From Teichococcus vastitatis (GTDB lineage: Bacteria; Pseudomonadota; Alphaproteobacteria; Acetobacterales; Acetobacteraceae): 64,000 nucleotides of DNA. The notes under the pieces were generated by a model. The model was not told the origin of the DNA. It made no database searches and was given only the letters and a program-made list of their open reading frames with translations. Positions 16,570 through 26,338 of the stretch are shown in pieces (positions within the stretch are counted from its first letter, which is position 1; every line of letters begins with the position of its first letter). The DNA is taken from assembly GCF_003604215.1 (NCBI RefSeq), contig NZ_QXGS01000006.1, positions 62,001 through 126,000 on the forward strand. Direction: 5' to 3'. The translations under genes were made by a program, and so were the position numbers.

Positions 16570-19500
16570 TCCTCGCCCGCCGTGCCCCATTCGGCGACGC
16601 GCGCCAGGTGGTCATGGTCGGAGCGCTGCGGGGTGCGGCGCGGATGCGGCCGGGCCACGAAGCGCCGGCGTTCCAGCAGGAAGCCGCGCACCAGCGCCTC
16701 GGTGTTGTCCAGCGCATCGGCGGCCAGCGCGCCGGGATCGCCCTTCACCGGCTTCACCTCGCCCGGCGTGGCGCCGCCGGTGAGCCGCCAATAGGTCAGG
16801 GCGGAGACGGGGCGCGCGGGCACGGCGCGGCCGGGGCGGAGAAATCCGCCGGCGGCGGCGATGGCGGCTTCCAGCGGCATCTGCGGCGCGCGGCCTTCCT
16901 CCACATCCTTGTGTCCCGGCGGCGTGCCGGTCTTATAGTCGATGATGGCCAGCGTGCCGTCGGCCAGCTCGTCGATGCGGTCGGCGCGCACCTTGAGGTC
17001 CACCGCGCCGCCGGCGATGGGCAGGCGGCCGGGCATCTCGGCATGGCGGCGGCGGATGCGCTCGCCGGATTGCGCGGCCTCCTCCTCCGCCACCACGAAG
17101 CCGCCGATGCGGCGCAGGCGGGGGCGCCAGAAGGCCAGCAGCCCGGGGCGGGCGGCGGCCTCGGCCAAGGCTTCCTCGGCCGCCTCGTCGAACCATTGGC
17201 GGGCCAGGGCGGTGCCGGGCCAGCCGCCGGGCGTTTCGTCCAGCCGCCGGGTCCAGCGCGCCATGGCGTCATGCACCAGCTGGCCGTAATCGGCGGCGCC
17301 GACCTCGGCATCCAGCGGGTCGAACGGGCTCAGCTTCAGCACGCGGCGGGCATAGAAGCCGTAGGGGTCGGCCATCAGCTCGGCCACCTCGGTGACGCTG
17401 ATCTCGCGCGGGCGGGCCTCGGGCGGCGGGGCGGGGGCCGGGCGCGGGCAGGGGCGCACCGCGTCCGGCATGTCGAGCCGCGCGGCCCACAGCACGGCCG
17501 GGCTGCGCGGCAGCGACAGGCCGCTGCCGGGCGCGTTGCGGCGCGGGTCCCATTGCCCGGCCAGAAAGGTTTCGAGCCGCGTCAGCCAGCGCGAGGGAAC
17601 GGTGGGCGCGCCGGCCCGCTTGCGCGCGCGGGACAGCACCACGCGCGGCGCCGAGGACGCGGCCAGCATGAAATCGGCGGCCACGCGTCCGATGCGCGCC
17701 TCGGGCTCCGGCAGGCCGAAATCCTGGCGCATCGGCCGGCTCATCCAGGGGCCGGGATCGGTGGCCTGCGGCCAGACGCCTTCCTCCAGGCTGCCCAGCA
17801 CGGCGAGGTCGAAATCCTGCAGCCGCGCTTCCAGCAGGCCGAGGATGGCGATGCGCGGGTGCCGCCCGCCTTCCTTGCCGCGGCTCATGCGCACGCTGGG
17901 CGCGGCCGGGCCGGCCAGCAGCGCGTCGAACAGGGCGGGCCAGCCGGCGCCGCCCATGGGCGGCAATTCGCGCAGCGCCGGCGGCAGGTTGGCGAGATGC
18001 ACGGCCAGCGGCTCGCCTTCCTCCCCGGCATACAGGCGCATGCCGCCGGGACGGCTGTCGGTGGACGCCAGGCGCTCGGCGGCGGCCAGGTGGCAGGCCA
18101 GCAGGTCGGCGGGCGGCCGGGCCGGGCTGTCCGGCAGCTCGGCGAACCCATCCAGTGCGGTGTCCAGCGCGTCGAGCAGCCGGGTGACGCGGGCCAGCAG
18201 GCCGGCATCCTGCTCGCGGCGAAAGGCCTCGGCCGCGCGGGCGCGCAGGCCGGGCAGGCCGGGGGCGGGGCGCGGCCCGCGCAGGGCGCGGCGTTCCAGC
18301 AGGCGCACCGCCTCCATCCATTCCGGCCGCGCCATGCCGCCGGCGCAGAGCGGGTGCTTCAGCAGGGCCAGCAGCGGCACCGGCGCGAAGCCCTGCGACA
18401 CCGCCTCCGCGATCAGGCGCAGAAAGGCGCCGGTGGGGGTTTCGCCCAGGGGCTGGCCGGCGGAATCGTCGGCCAGCACGCCGTGGCGGGTCAGCTCCGC
18501 GGCGACGCGGCGGCCCAGCTCGCGGTCCGGGGTGATCAGCGCGGCGCGGGCGCCCGGGGTTTCCAGCGCCTCGCGCAGCAACAGGGCGATGGCCACCGCC
18601 TCGCCCTGCACGTCCGGCGCCTCGATCAGCGACAGGCCCTGCAGCGCGGGCTGCCAGAATTCGGGGCGGCGCTTCAGCCAGGCCTCGATGCCATGCGCCG
18701 GGCGCAGCGAGCAGCACAGCAGCTCGGCCCGGCGGTGCAGAGCGAGGTCGTCTTCCCCAAGGCCGGGCCACAGGATCAGGTCGTCCGGCGTCGCGTCCAT
18801 GGCGGAGAGCAGCCGCACCTGCCCGGCCAGCGGGTGGGTCGGGCTTTCCTTGATGGCTTCCCAGAGCTGCGAGGAGGTGACCTCCCCCGCGCCATGCATC
18901 ACCACCGCGCCGTTCGGCATGGTGGCGACCACGCGCAACAGCTCGGCGGCGGCGGGAATGGTGCCGCCGGCGCCGATGCCGGCGGCGATCACCGGGTGCG
19001 CCGGCGGGTTCTCGCGCCACAGCGCAGCCTGGGCGCGCAGTGCGGCGACGCGGCGCGGGCCGATATCCATCAGCCCCTGTTCCCCGAGCCAGGCTTCCCA
19101 CGCATCCAGCACGCCGCGCAGAAAGGCCAGCGTCACCTGCCAGTGGGTGGCGAATTCCTCCGGCACCAGGTCCGACAGCTTGCCGTCATCGCAGCCTTCC
19201 AGCGCGGTCTCATCCATCAGCTCGGCCAGGGCGGCGGCGAGGCCCCAGGCCTGTTCCGGCGTGTTGGGGCCGCCGAAGCGGGCCGGCAGGCGCAGCACCA
19301 TGGCGGTCAGCGCCGCCTGCCGTCGCGCCGCATCCACCGCCGGCGGCAGGTCGAGCAGGGTGGGGAGGGAGAGCTCGTCCGCTTCCTCGGTGCTCAGGCC
19401 GGACAGGGCCCGCATGCGCGGCAGCAGCAGGGTCTGGCCGTTGGCCTGTTCCAGGAAGGCCTCGCGCAGCGCCAGGGCGGCGCGGCGCGTCGGCAGCAGA

Positions 19501-19610
19501 ATGGTGGTGCGGGACAGAGCCAGCGGGTCGTCGGTGTCGACCATGCCGAGCACGCCGCGCGCCAGGCAGGGCAGGAAGGGCTGGTGCGCCGGAATCTCGT
19601 AGAGCCGCAT
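16566..19610 (-). CDS. addB: Double-strand break repair protein AddB
   Basis: A 1014-residue partner of AddA. The N-terminal region is the divergent alphaproteobacterial type (MRLYEIPAHQPFLPCLARGV, then TTILLPTRRAALALREAF), which lacks a canonical Walker A. The C-terminal PD-(D/E)xK nuclease is clear (LAIIDYKTGTPPGHKDVEEG). AddB provides one of the two nuclease activities and recognises Chi-like sequences in related systems. ATG 19610 is chosen because the family begins this way and the longer frame adds only a non-conserved stretch. The gene is first in an addB-addA operon that faces the TonB-receptor gene. Confidence 0.95.
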   Translation of the reverse strand: MRLYEIPAHQPFLPCLARGVLGMVDTDDPLALSRTTILLPTRRAALALREAFLEQANGQTLLLPRMRALSGLSTEEADELSLPTLLDLPPAVDAARRQAALTAMVLRLPARFGGPNTPEQAWGLAAALAELMDETALEGCDDGKLSDLVPEEFATHWQVTLAFLRGVLDAWEAWLGEQGLMDIGPRRVAALRAQAALWRENPPAHPVIAAGIGAGGTIPAAAELLRVVATMPNGAVVMHGAGEVTSSQLWEAIKESPTHPLAGQVRLLSAMDATPDDLILWPGLGEDDLALHRRAELLCCSLRPAHGIEAWLKRRPEFWQPALQGLSLIEAPDVQGEAVAIALLLREALETPGARAALITPDRELGRRVAAELTRHGVLADDSAGQPLGETPTGAFLRLIAEAVSQGFAPVPLLALLKHPLCAGGMARPEWMEAVRLLERRALRGPRPAPGLPGLRARAAEAFRREQDAGLLARVTRLLDALDTALDGFAELPDSPARPPADLLACHLAAAERLASTDSRPGGMRLYAGEEGEPLAVHLANLPPALRELPPMGGAGWPALFDALLAGPAAPSVRMSRGKEGGRHPRIAILGLLEARLQDFDLAVLGSLEEGVWPQATDPGPWMSRPMRQDFGLPEPEARIGRVAADFMLAASSAPRVVLSRARKRAGAPTVPSRWLTRLETFLAGQWDPRRNAPGSGLSLPRSPAVLWAARLDMPDAVRPCPRPAPAPPPEARPREISVTEVAELMADPYGFYARRVLKLSPFDPLDAEVGAADYGQLVHDAMARWTRRLDETPGGWPGTALARQWFDEAAEEALAEAAARPGLLAFWRPRLRRIGGFVVAEEEAAQSGERIRRRHAEMPGRLPIAGGAVDLKVRADRIDELADGTLAIIDYKTGTPPGHKDVEEGRAPQMPLEAAIAAAGGFLRPGRAVPARPVSALTYWRLTGGATPGEVKPVKGDPGALAADALDNTEALVRGFLLERRRFVARPHPRRTPQRSDHDHLARVAEWGTAGEE

Positions 19611-19689
19611 GGCCGCGCAGGATAGCGGGGCGGCCCAGCCCATGCCAGCGTTTCCGCTTCGTTCCGGAATCGGGCTTGTTGTCTTTAAG

Positions 19690-19703
19690 AATGAATTGCA
19701 TTA
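19690..19703 (+). promoter_or_regulatory. Fur/Irr-like palindrome ahead of the siderophore receptor
   Basis: The segment contains AATG and CATT arms around a five-base centre (AATGAATTGCATT), in the short AT-rich stretch 43 bases upstream of the receptor start. It resembles degenerate Fur or Irr boxes. Iron control would fit the downstream gene, but no binding data exist here. Confidence 0.35.
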
Positions 19704-19745
19704 CGGACGGCGAACCGCCCGCTGACTGCCCAGGATCCCCGAACC

Positions 19746-21944
19746 ATGCGTCATGCCCCCCGTGCCTCGCGGCGCGCCACCTTGCTGCTGTGCGCCACCG
19801 CCCTGTGCGCGCCCGCCCTGGCCTGGGCGCCCTCCGCGGCGCGGGCCCAGGGCGTGGCCAGCATGCCGGAAGGCACGCTGGTGCTGCCGGAGATCGACGT
19901 CGAGGCGCAGGGCGAGCGGGCGCTGGACCCGATCCGCGGCTACGTCGCCAGCCAGGAGATCACCGGCACCAAGACCGACACGCCGCTGATCGAGAACCCG
20001 CAATCCATCTCGGTGATCCCGCGCGACCAGATCGATGCGCGCCAGGCGCAGACGCTGGGCGAGGCGCTGCGCTACACCGCTGGCGTGCGCGGCGAGAACT
20101 ACGGCACCGACAGCCGCACCGACTGGTTCCAGCTGCGCGGCTTCAACGCGCAGGACAACGGCATTTTCCTGAACGGCCTGCGCTACAACACCGGCTATGC
20201 CGGCTCGATGTTCGAGACCTACGGGCTGGAGCGCTACGAGGTGCTGCGCGGCCCGACCTCCGTGCTGTACGGCCAGATCGCGCCGGGCGGGCTGGTCAAC
20301 ATGGTGCAGCGTCGGCCGACGGATTTCGAGCAGGGCGAGGTTCGCCTCACCGCCGGCAGCAACAACCGCCTCCAGGGCCAGGGCTTCGCCAGCGGCAAGC
20401 TGACCGAGGACGGCTCGCTGCTCTACGGCTTCACCGGCCTGCTGCGCGACTCCGACACCGCGGTCGACAATGTCGAGGATGACCGGATCTTCGTGGCGCC
20501 CACGGTGACGTGGCGCCCGACCGACAACACCTCGCTCACCGTGCTCGGCTATTACCAGCGCGACCGCACCTCGGGAAACCAGTTCCTGCCTTATGAGGGC
20601 ACGGTGACGCGCACGCCGTTCGGCCGCATCTCCCGCGACCGCTTCACCGGGGAGGAGGATTTCGACCGCTTCGATCGCACCCAGTGGGGCATCGGCTATG
20701 AGCTGTCGTACCGCTTCAACAATGTCTGGTCGGTGCAGCAGAACCTGCGCTACGCCGAAACCGAGATCCGCTGGGACCAGGTGTATGGCGGCGGGCTGCG
20801 GGCGGACCAGCGCACGCTGGAGCGCTTCGCCTACCGCGCGAACATCAATGTCGGCACCTTCCAGGTGGACAACCAGGTGAAGGCCGAGTTCACCACCGCC
20901 GGCATCCGCCACACCCTGCTGGGCGGCTTCGACTACAGCCAGGTGAACTACCGCAATGCGCAATCCTTCGCCTTCGCGCCGGGCCTCGACCTGTTCGCGC
21001 CGGTGTATGGCAGCCCGCTTCCGGCGCTGACCGTGCCCTACGACAATGTGCGCCAGGTCAACACGCAGTACGGCGTGTACCTGCAGGACCAGATCCGCTT
21101 CGACCGCCTCGTGGTCACCGCCGGCATCCGGCAGGACTGGGCCTATTCCGACATCGATGATCGCGACGCGGGCGGCGTGCGCAGCCAGCAGAACGACCAG
21201 GCCTTCACCTGGCGCGCCGGCATCCTGTACCTGACCGATGTGGGCCTCGCGCCCTATGCCAGCTATGCCCGGTCCTTCCAGCCGCAGATCGGCACGGATG
21301 GCAGCGGCGTCGCCCGGGGCTGGGAGCCGCTGGAGGGCGAGCAATACGAGGTGGGCCTGAAGTTCCAGCCGAATGGCGTGCGCTCCTTCGTGCAGCTGGC
21401 GGCCTTCCACCTGACGCAGCAGAACACCCTGACGCCGGACCCGGTCAACCCCTTCGACCAGGTGGCGGTGGGCGAGATCCGCGTGCGCGGCGTGGAGCTG
21501 GAAGGCGTGGCGGAACTCGGCAACGGCGTCAGCCTGGTGGGCAGCGTGACGCTGCTCGATCCGGAGATCACCCGCAGCAACACCGCCGCCGAGGTGGGCG
21601 AGCGGCCGGCCGGCGTGTCCAAGACCAATGCCGGGCTGTATGGCGAATACAGCTTCGCCGGCTTTTCCGGCCCGCTGTCCGGCCTGACGCTGGGCCTCGG
21701 CACGCGCTACCTCGGCAACACCACCTCCGTCGCGGGCGGCAATGTGGTGCCTTCCACCACGCTGTTCGACGCGGCGCTGCGCTATGATTTCGGCGCCATC
21801 AGCGAGCGGGCGAAGGGGCTGAGCTTCAACCTCACCGCCGCCAACCTGGCCGACACCCGCTACGTGTCGCGCTGCTCGGGCGATACCGGCTGCTTCTACG
21901 GCAACCGGCTGAACGTGCTGGGCAGCCTCGCCTATCGCTGGTGA
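19746..21944 (+). CDS. TonB-dependent siderophore receptor
   Basis: A 732-residue outer-membrane receptor. Signal peptide: residues 1-35 (ending ARAQ). The plug domain contains ENPQSISVIPRDQIDARQAQ, WFQLRGFNAQ, a RYEVLRGPTSVLYGQIAPGG box and VNMVQRRP. The beta-barrel follows, ending in YGNRLNVLGSLAYRW with a C-terminal aromatic residue suited to BamA recognition. The RPTSVLYGQ-type plug and barrel layout is that of ferric siderophore (FhuA/FpvA-like) receptors; ligand not known. There is no N-terminal signalling extension, so it is not a transducer. No adjacent TonB, ExbB or siderophore genes are seen. Confidence 0.93.
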   Translation: MRHAPRASRRATLLLCATALCAPALAWAPSAARAQGVASMPEGTLVLPEIDVEAQGERALDPIRGYVASQEITGTKTDTPLIENPQSISVIPRDQIDARQAQTLGEALRYTAGVRGENYGTDSRTDWFQLRGFNAQDNGIFLNGLRYNTGYAGSMFETYGLERYEVLRGPTSVLYGQIAPGGLVNMVQRRPTDFEQGEVRLTAGSNNRLQGQGFASGKLTEDGSLLYGFTGLLRDSDTAVDNVEDDRIFVAPTVTWRPTDNTSLTVLGYYQRDRTSGNQFLPYEGTVTRTPFGRISRDRFTGEEDFDRFDRTQWGIGYELSYRFNNVWSVQQNLRYAETEIRWDQVYGGGLRADQRTLERFAYRANINVGTFQVDNQVKAEFTTAGIRHTLLGGFDYSQVNYRNAQSFAFAPGLDLFAPVYGSPLPALTVPYDNVRQVNTQYGVYLQDQIRFDRLVVTAGIRQDWAYSDIDDRDAGGVRSQQNDQAFTWRAGILYLTDVGLAPYASYARSFQPQIGTDGSGVARGWEPLEGEQYEVGLKFQPNGVRSFVQLAAFHLTQQNTLTPDPVNPFDQVAVGEIRVRGVELEGVAELGNGVSLVGSVTLLDPEITRSNTAAEVGERPAGVSKTNAGLYGEYSFAGFSGPLSGLTLGLGTRYLGNTTSVAGGNVVPSTTLFDAALRYDFGAISERAKGLSFNLTAANLADTRYVSRCSGDTGCFYGNRLNVLGSLAYRW

Positions 21945-21949
21945 GAAGC

Positions 21950-21969
21950 GGGGCGGCATTCGCCGTCCC
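21950..21969 (+). terminator. Hairpin after the TonB receptor gene
   Basis: An eight-pair stem (GGGGCGGC with GCCGTCCC, one G-T pair) and four-base loop start six bases after the receptor stop. No clear T-run follows, so termination is inferred from position only. Confidence 0.4.
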
Positions 21970-22032
21970 TAAACCCGGCATTAACGACTCTCCCCTAGGG
22001 TGGCGCTTCTGCATGCCAGAGGCGCCCCCCCG

Positions 22033-22182
22033 ATGAGCGACACCACCCTTTCCTCCCTCCCGCATTCCCTGTCTGAGCGGGAGCCCCGGCCATCCTTCGC
22101 CAAGGGCTTGTTGTTCGGCATCGGCTTCAGCCTGCCGATCTGGGGCGCGATCGGCCTGGTGGTGCGCCGCGCCTTCTTCTGA
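22033..22182 (+). CDS. Small hypothetical single-pass membrane protein
   Basis: A 49-residue frame starting at ATG 22033. A polar N-terminus (MSDTTLSSLPHSLSEREPRP) leads into one hydrophobic helix (GLLFGIGFSLPIWGAIGLVV) and a short basic end (RRAFF), giving a plausible inner-membrane protein with its positive charge at the C-terminus. No family recognised. The ribosome-binding region is weak. It stands alone after the receptor terminator. Confidence 0.45.
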   Translation: MSDTTLSSLPHSLSEREPRPSFAKGLLFGIGFSLPIWGAIGLVVRRAFF

Positions 22183-22189
22183 GGGCGCG

Positions 22190-22238
22190 GGAACGAGGCA
22201 GAGGGTCAACAACGCCGCGGCCTGCCACGCCTCGTTCC
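22190..22238. repeat. Inverted repeat between convergent genes
   Basis: Perfect ten-base arms, GGAACGAGGC (22190-22199) and GCCTCGTTCC (22229-22238), enclose 29 bases. The site lies between the small plus-strand gene and the minus-strand PPOX gene, so it may be a bidirectional terminator. No T-run is seen. Confidence 0.4.
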
Positions 22239-22340
22239 GACCGGGGCCGCACCGCATGAGCACCGGGCATTCCCTGCCGATTCTGGTTCCCTGCCCGCCG
22301 CCGAGCGCTCACCCGGCCCGCGCTGAGCCGGCCGGGCGCC

Positions 22341-22961
22341 TCACCACATGCTGTGCCGGGCGCGCTCCGGCCAGGCGCGGTCATACTCGTCCCCGCCGAC
22401 GCGGCCGGCGCTGAGCTCGGCCAGGATCTGCCCCGGCGTCGGCAGCGAGGCCGGATCGGCGTGCCGCGCCGCATCCCACAGCCCGGCGCGCAGGATGGCG
22501 CGGGCGCATTGGAAATAGATGTCCCGCACCGTCACCAGCAGCACGGTGCGCGGCGGCTTGCCATCCACCGCCAGGCTGTCCAGCAGGGCGGGATCGTCCT
22601 CGACCACCGCTTCCCCATTGACGCGCAGCGCATTGCCGCTGCCCGGGATCAGGAACATCAGCGCCACGCGCGGGTCGCGCACCACGTTGCGCAGGCTGTC
22701 GATGCGGTTGTTGCCGCGCCGGTCGGGCAGCAGCAGGGTGCGGTCGTCCCGCACCACCGCCACCTGGCCGCGGTCGCCGCGCGGCGAGCAATCCAGCCCC
22801 TCGGGGCCCACCGTCGCCAGCGCCATGAAGGGCGCCGCCTCGATCATGCGGCGATAGGCGGGGATGACGCGGTCGGTCACCTTGGCGGTGGACGCCTCGC
22901 CGATCTCGTCGAGGCGTCCATAGATCGCCTCCAGCGCCGCGATGCTGCGGATGACGGCCAT
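22341..22961 (-). CDS. Pyridoxamine 5'-phosphate oxidase family (FMN-binding split barrel) protein
   Basis: A 206-residue flavoprotein-type split-barrel protein of the MSMEG_1061/DR2398 subgroup. Key stretches: FMALATVGPEGLDCSPRGD near residue 45, the DRRGNNRIDSLRNVVRDPRVALMFLIPG flavin-binding region, NGEAVV, and the C-terminal YFQCARAILRAGLWD. Members bind FMN, sometimes F420 or haem; the substrate is unknown. AGGAGG ahead of ATG 22961 supports the start. It lies downstream of the Nudix gene on the same strand with an 87-base gap. Confidence 0.85.
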   Translation of the reverse strand: MAVIRSIAALEAIYGRLDEIGEASTAKVTDRVIPAYRRMIEAAPFMALATVGPEGLDCSPRGDRGQVAVVRDDRTLLLPDRRGNNRIDSLRNVVRDPRVALMFLIPGSGNALRVNGEAVVEDDPALLDSLAVDGKPPRTVLLVTVRDIYFQCARAILRAGLWDAARHADPASLPTPGQILAELSAGRVGGDEYDRAWPERARHSMW

Positions 22962-23048
22962 GACCTGTTCCCTCCTGCCGGGGTGAGAGCAAGAGGTATA
23001 GACAAGTTCAGCGCACCCCGGAACCGGCGCGGACGTGACCGTTGCGTG

Positions 23049-23645
23049 TCAGCGTTCCCGCCGCAGCAGCTCCGCCAGCGAATGCATGATGGCGGCGGTG
23101 GCGCCCCAGATGTAGTGCCGCGCATGCGGCCACACGGCGAAGGAGCGGCGCTCCCCCTTCCAGATGGCGGTGCGGGTTTCCGGCAGCGCGGGGTCGAGCA
23201 GCGAGGCCAGCTCGTATTCGAAGGCCAGCTCCACCTCATCCGGCGAGGGCGTCAGGTTCAACGGCGGCTCCAGCAGCGCCAGGACCGGCGTGATGTGGTA
23301 GCCGGTTCCGGTGACCAGCCCCGGCAGGCGCCCGGTGACGCGCGGCAGGCGCGGATCCAGCCCGACCTCCTCCGCCGCCTCGCGCAGCGCCGCCTGCTCG
23401 GGGGTTTCGCCGGGCTCGATGCGGCCGCCGGGAAACGACACCTGCCCGGCATGGCTGGACAGCGCCGCGGCGCGCAGCGTCAGCAGCAGGGTGGGCTCGG
23501 GATGCAGCACCACCGGCACCAGCACGGCGCTGGCCTTGCCCTCCGCCGGGCCCGCCTGCGGGAAGCAGCGGGACGGATCGGAGAGCCGCCGCGCCACTTC
23601 CGCCGCGTCCAGGGTGACGGCGGCGGAAACGGAAGCGCCGCTCAC
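23049..23645 (-). CDS. Nudix hydrolase, CoA pyrophosphatase type
   Basis: A 198-residue Nudix enzyme. The Nudix box is complete (GGRIEPGETPEQAALREAAEEVGL, GX5EX7REXXEEXG) and is preceded by SSHAGQVSFPGG, which is characteristic of the NudL/YeaB CoA pyrophosphatase branch. These enzymes cleave CoA or its derivatives to 4'-phosphopantetheine and 3',5'-ADP. The start is GTG 23645, overlapping the TGA of the DUF1285 gene (GTGA). The C-terminal HARHYIWGATAAIMHSLAELL helix is typical of the family. Confidence 0.88.
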   Translation of the reverse strand: MSGASVSAAVTLDAAEVARRLSDPSRCFPQAGPAEGKASAVLVPVVLHPEPTLLLTLRAAALSSHAGQVSFPGGRIEPGETPEQAALREAAEEVGLDPRLPRVTGRLPGLVTGTGYHITPVLALLEPPLNLTPSPDEVELAFEYELASLLDPALPETRTAIWKGERRSFAVWPHARHYIWGATAAIMHSLAELLRRER

Positions 23646-24286
23646 TCCGCCGCGGCGCTCACCGCGCTGTCGCTGGGCACCTCGTCGATCGGAAAGAACA
23701 CCCCCTCGCTCCAGACGCCGAGGGTTTCGCGGCCGGCCAGGGATTCCGGCTCCGCCAGGGCCACCAGCTCGTAGAACACGGCGCGGTTGATGCGGGCCTC
23801 GAGTCCTGGCCGCACCATCACGTAGGGGCGCGGCTGCCGGGTGCGCGGGTCGATGGTGACGCGGATCGGGTGGTCGGCGTCGGCGGTCACCATTTCATCG
23901 AGATTGGTGCGGAAGGTGAGGCATTGCCGGCCCTCGCAGCGGCGCCAGAACACCTCCACGGCGACGAAGGGCGCGTCCTCCACCTCAATGCGGCCGCGCT
24001 CCACCGGGGTTTCCAGCCAATAGGAGCCGTCCGGCTCGCGCCGCAGCACGGAGGAGAACAGGCACACCAGCTCCTTCCGCCCGATCGGGCTGCCCTTGTA
24101 GTGCCAGGAGCCGTCGCGGGCGATACGCATCTGGAAATCGCCGCAATCGCGCTTCGGGCGGCCGTTCGGCGCCGCGGGTCGTGGCGGCTTCTTCTGGCTG
24201 GGGCAGCAGGACTGGCCAGGCTGCTGGCCGTGATCCTGGCTGGTGCCGGATTGTTTCAGTGCTTCGTCCACACGCCCGACGGGCAT
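23642..24286 (-). CDS. DUF1285 domain-containing protein
   Basis: A 214-residue protein of the DUF1285 family, here with a low-complexity N-terminus (glutamine/proline-rich, residues 10-45). The domain begins at DFQMRIARDGSWHYKGSPIGR and continues with KELVCLFSSVLRREPDGSYWL, TPVERGRIEVEDAPFVAVEV and PRPYVMVRPGLEARINRAVFYELV. The role is unknown; the family often sits beside a CoA-type Nudix gene and upstream of MoxR, as here. ATG 24286 is preceded by AAGGGGA. It diverges from the MoxR gene, with about 98 bases between the starts. Confidence 0.85.
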   Translation of the reverse strand: MPVGRVDEALKQSGTSQDHGQQPGQSCCPSQKKPPRPAAPNGRPKRDCGDFQMRIARDGSWHYKGSPIGRKELVCLFSSVLRREPDGSYWLETPVERGRIEVEDAPFVAVEVFWRRCEGRQCLTFRTNLDEMVTADADHPIRVTIDPRTRQPRPYVMVRPGLEARINRAVFYELVALAEPESLAGRETLGVWSEGVFFPIDEVPSDSAVSAAAE

Positions 24287-24384
24287 AGGCTTCCCCTTGC
24301 AGGCTAACGCGAGGCCGCAGCGGGCTGGCCATTGCGGACCGGCCCACCAAATGTATCGGCGTGTATATAAGGAGGCCATGGGGC

Positions 24385-25393
<1,009 letters not shown>

Positions 25394-25401
<8 letters not shown>

Positions 25402-26284
25402 GCCCCGCGGCGCCTCCTCCCCGGCCTCCTCTGCTGGCACCTCCGCGCTGCGCGCCGAGGCGCTGGCCGGCCGCCTGCCGCCGCTGGTGGTGGCCGCCGA
25501 GCGGGTCGCGGCCACCGTGATGCAGGGCGTGCATGGCCGCCGGCGGGCCGGGCAGGGCGACGCCTTCTGGCAGTTCCGCCCCTATGCCCCCGGCGATTCG
25601 GTGAACCGCATCGATTGGCGGCAGAGCGCCAAGTCGGACCGGCTGTTTCTGCGCGAAACCGAGTGGGAGGCGGCGCAGAGCGTCGCGCTGTGGCGCGATG
25701 CCGGGCCCACCATGGCGTGGCGCGGCGGCGCCGACCGCCCGCAGAAGGGCGAGCGGGCGGAGATGCTGCTGCTGGCGCTCGCCTCCCTGCTGCTGCGCGG
25801 CGGCGAGCGGGTGCGGCTGCTGGGCGAGCGGCGCGCCTATGCCGGGCGCGGCGCCATGGCCTCCCTGGCCGAGGCGCTGGGCCGCCACCGGCCCGGCCCG
25901 GCCGATGACGGCCTGCCGCGCCATGCCCGCGCCGTGCTGTTCGGCGATTTCCTGCAGCCGCTGGAGGAGACCCGCGCGGCGGTGGCGGCGCTGGCGGCGC
26001 GCGGCGTGCGCGGCCATCTGCTGCAGGTGCTCGACCCGGCCGAGGAAACCCTGCCCTATGCCGGCCGCATCCGCTTCGAGGGATTGCTGGCCGAGCAGCC
26101 GCTGTTGCTGCCGCGCGTCGAGGGGGTGCGCGAGCTTTACGCCGAACGGCTGGCGGCGCACCGTGCCGGGCTGCAGGCCATCGCCGCTGCCGCCGGCTGG
26201 CGCTTCGCCACCCACCGCACCGACGCGCCGCCCGAGGCGGCGCTGCTCGGGTTGTGGACCGCCCTGGCACCCCAGGGGCACTGA
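25394..26284 (+). CDS. DUF58 domain-containing protein
   Basis: A 296-residue protein with the DUF58 signature QFRPYAPGDSVNRIDWRQSAKSDRLFLRETE near residues 60-90 (the D..R.IDW..SA motif). It then continues into a VWA-like fold (SVALWRDAGPTMAW) with degenerate metal site. DUF58 proteins are standard partners of MoxR. The start is TTG 25394, which overlaps the MoxR stop by eight bases; no ATG exists near the N-terminus, so the exact start is uncertain. Located in the cytoplasm by prediction, since no membrane helix is seen. Confidence 0.88.
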
Positions 26285-26338
26285 GCCCATGTCGGCATGG
26301 TGAATGCGTGAGGAACCCGATGGCATGATGGTCCCGAC

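Noticed and set aside
16608-19625. A 1005-codon open frame on the plus strand opposite addB
   Set aside because: It mirrors a well-supported gene; such antisense frames arise from GC-rich third positions. Its translation is low-complexity (Gly, Arg, Gln, His) with no domain.
19701-21959. A 752-codon minus-strand frame opposite the TonB receptor
   Set aside because: Antisense shadow with no recognisable motif; the plus-strand receptor is complete and convincing.
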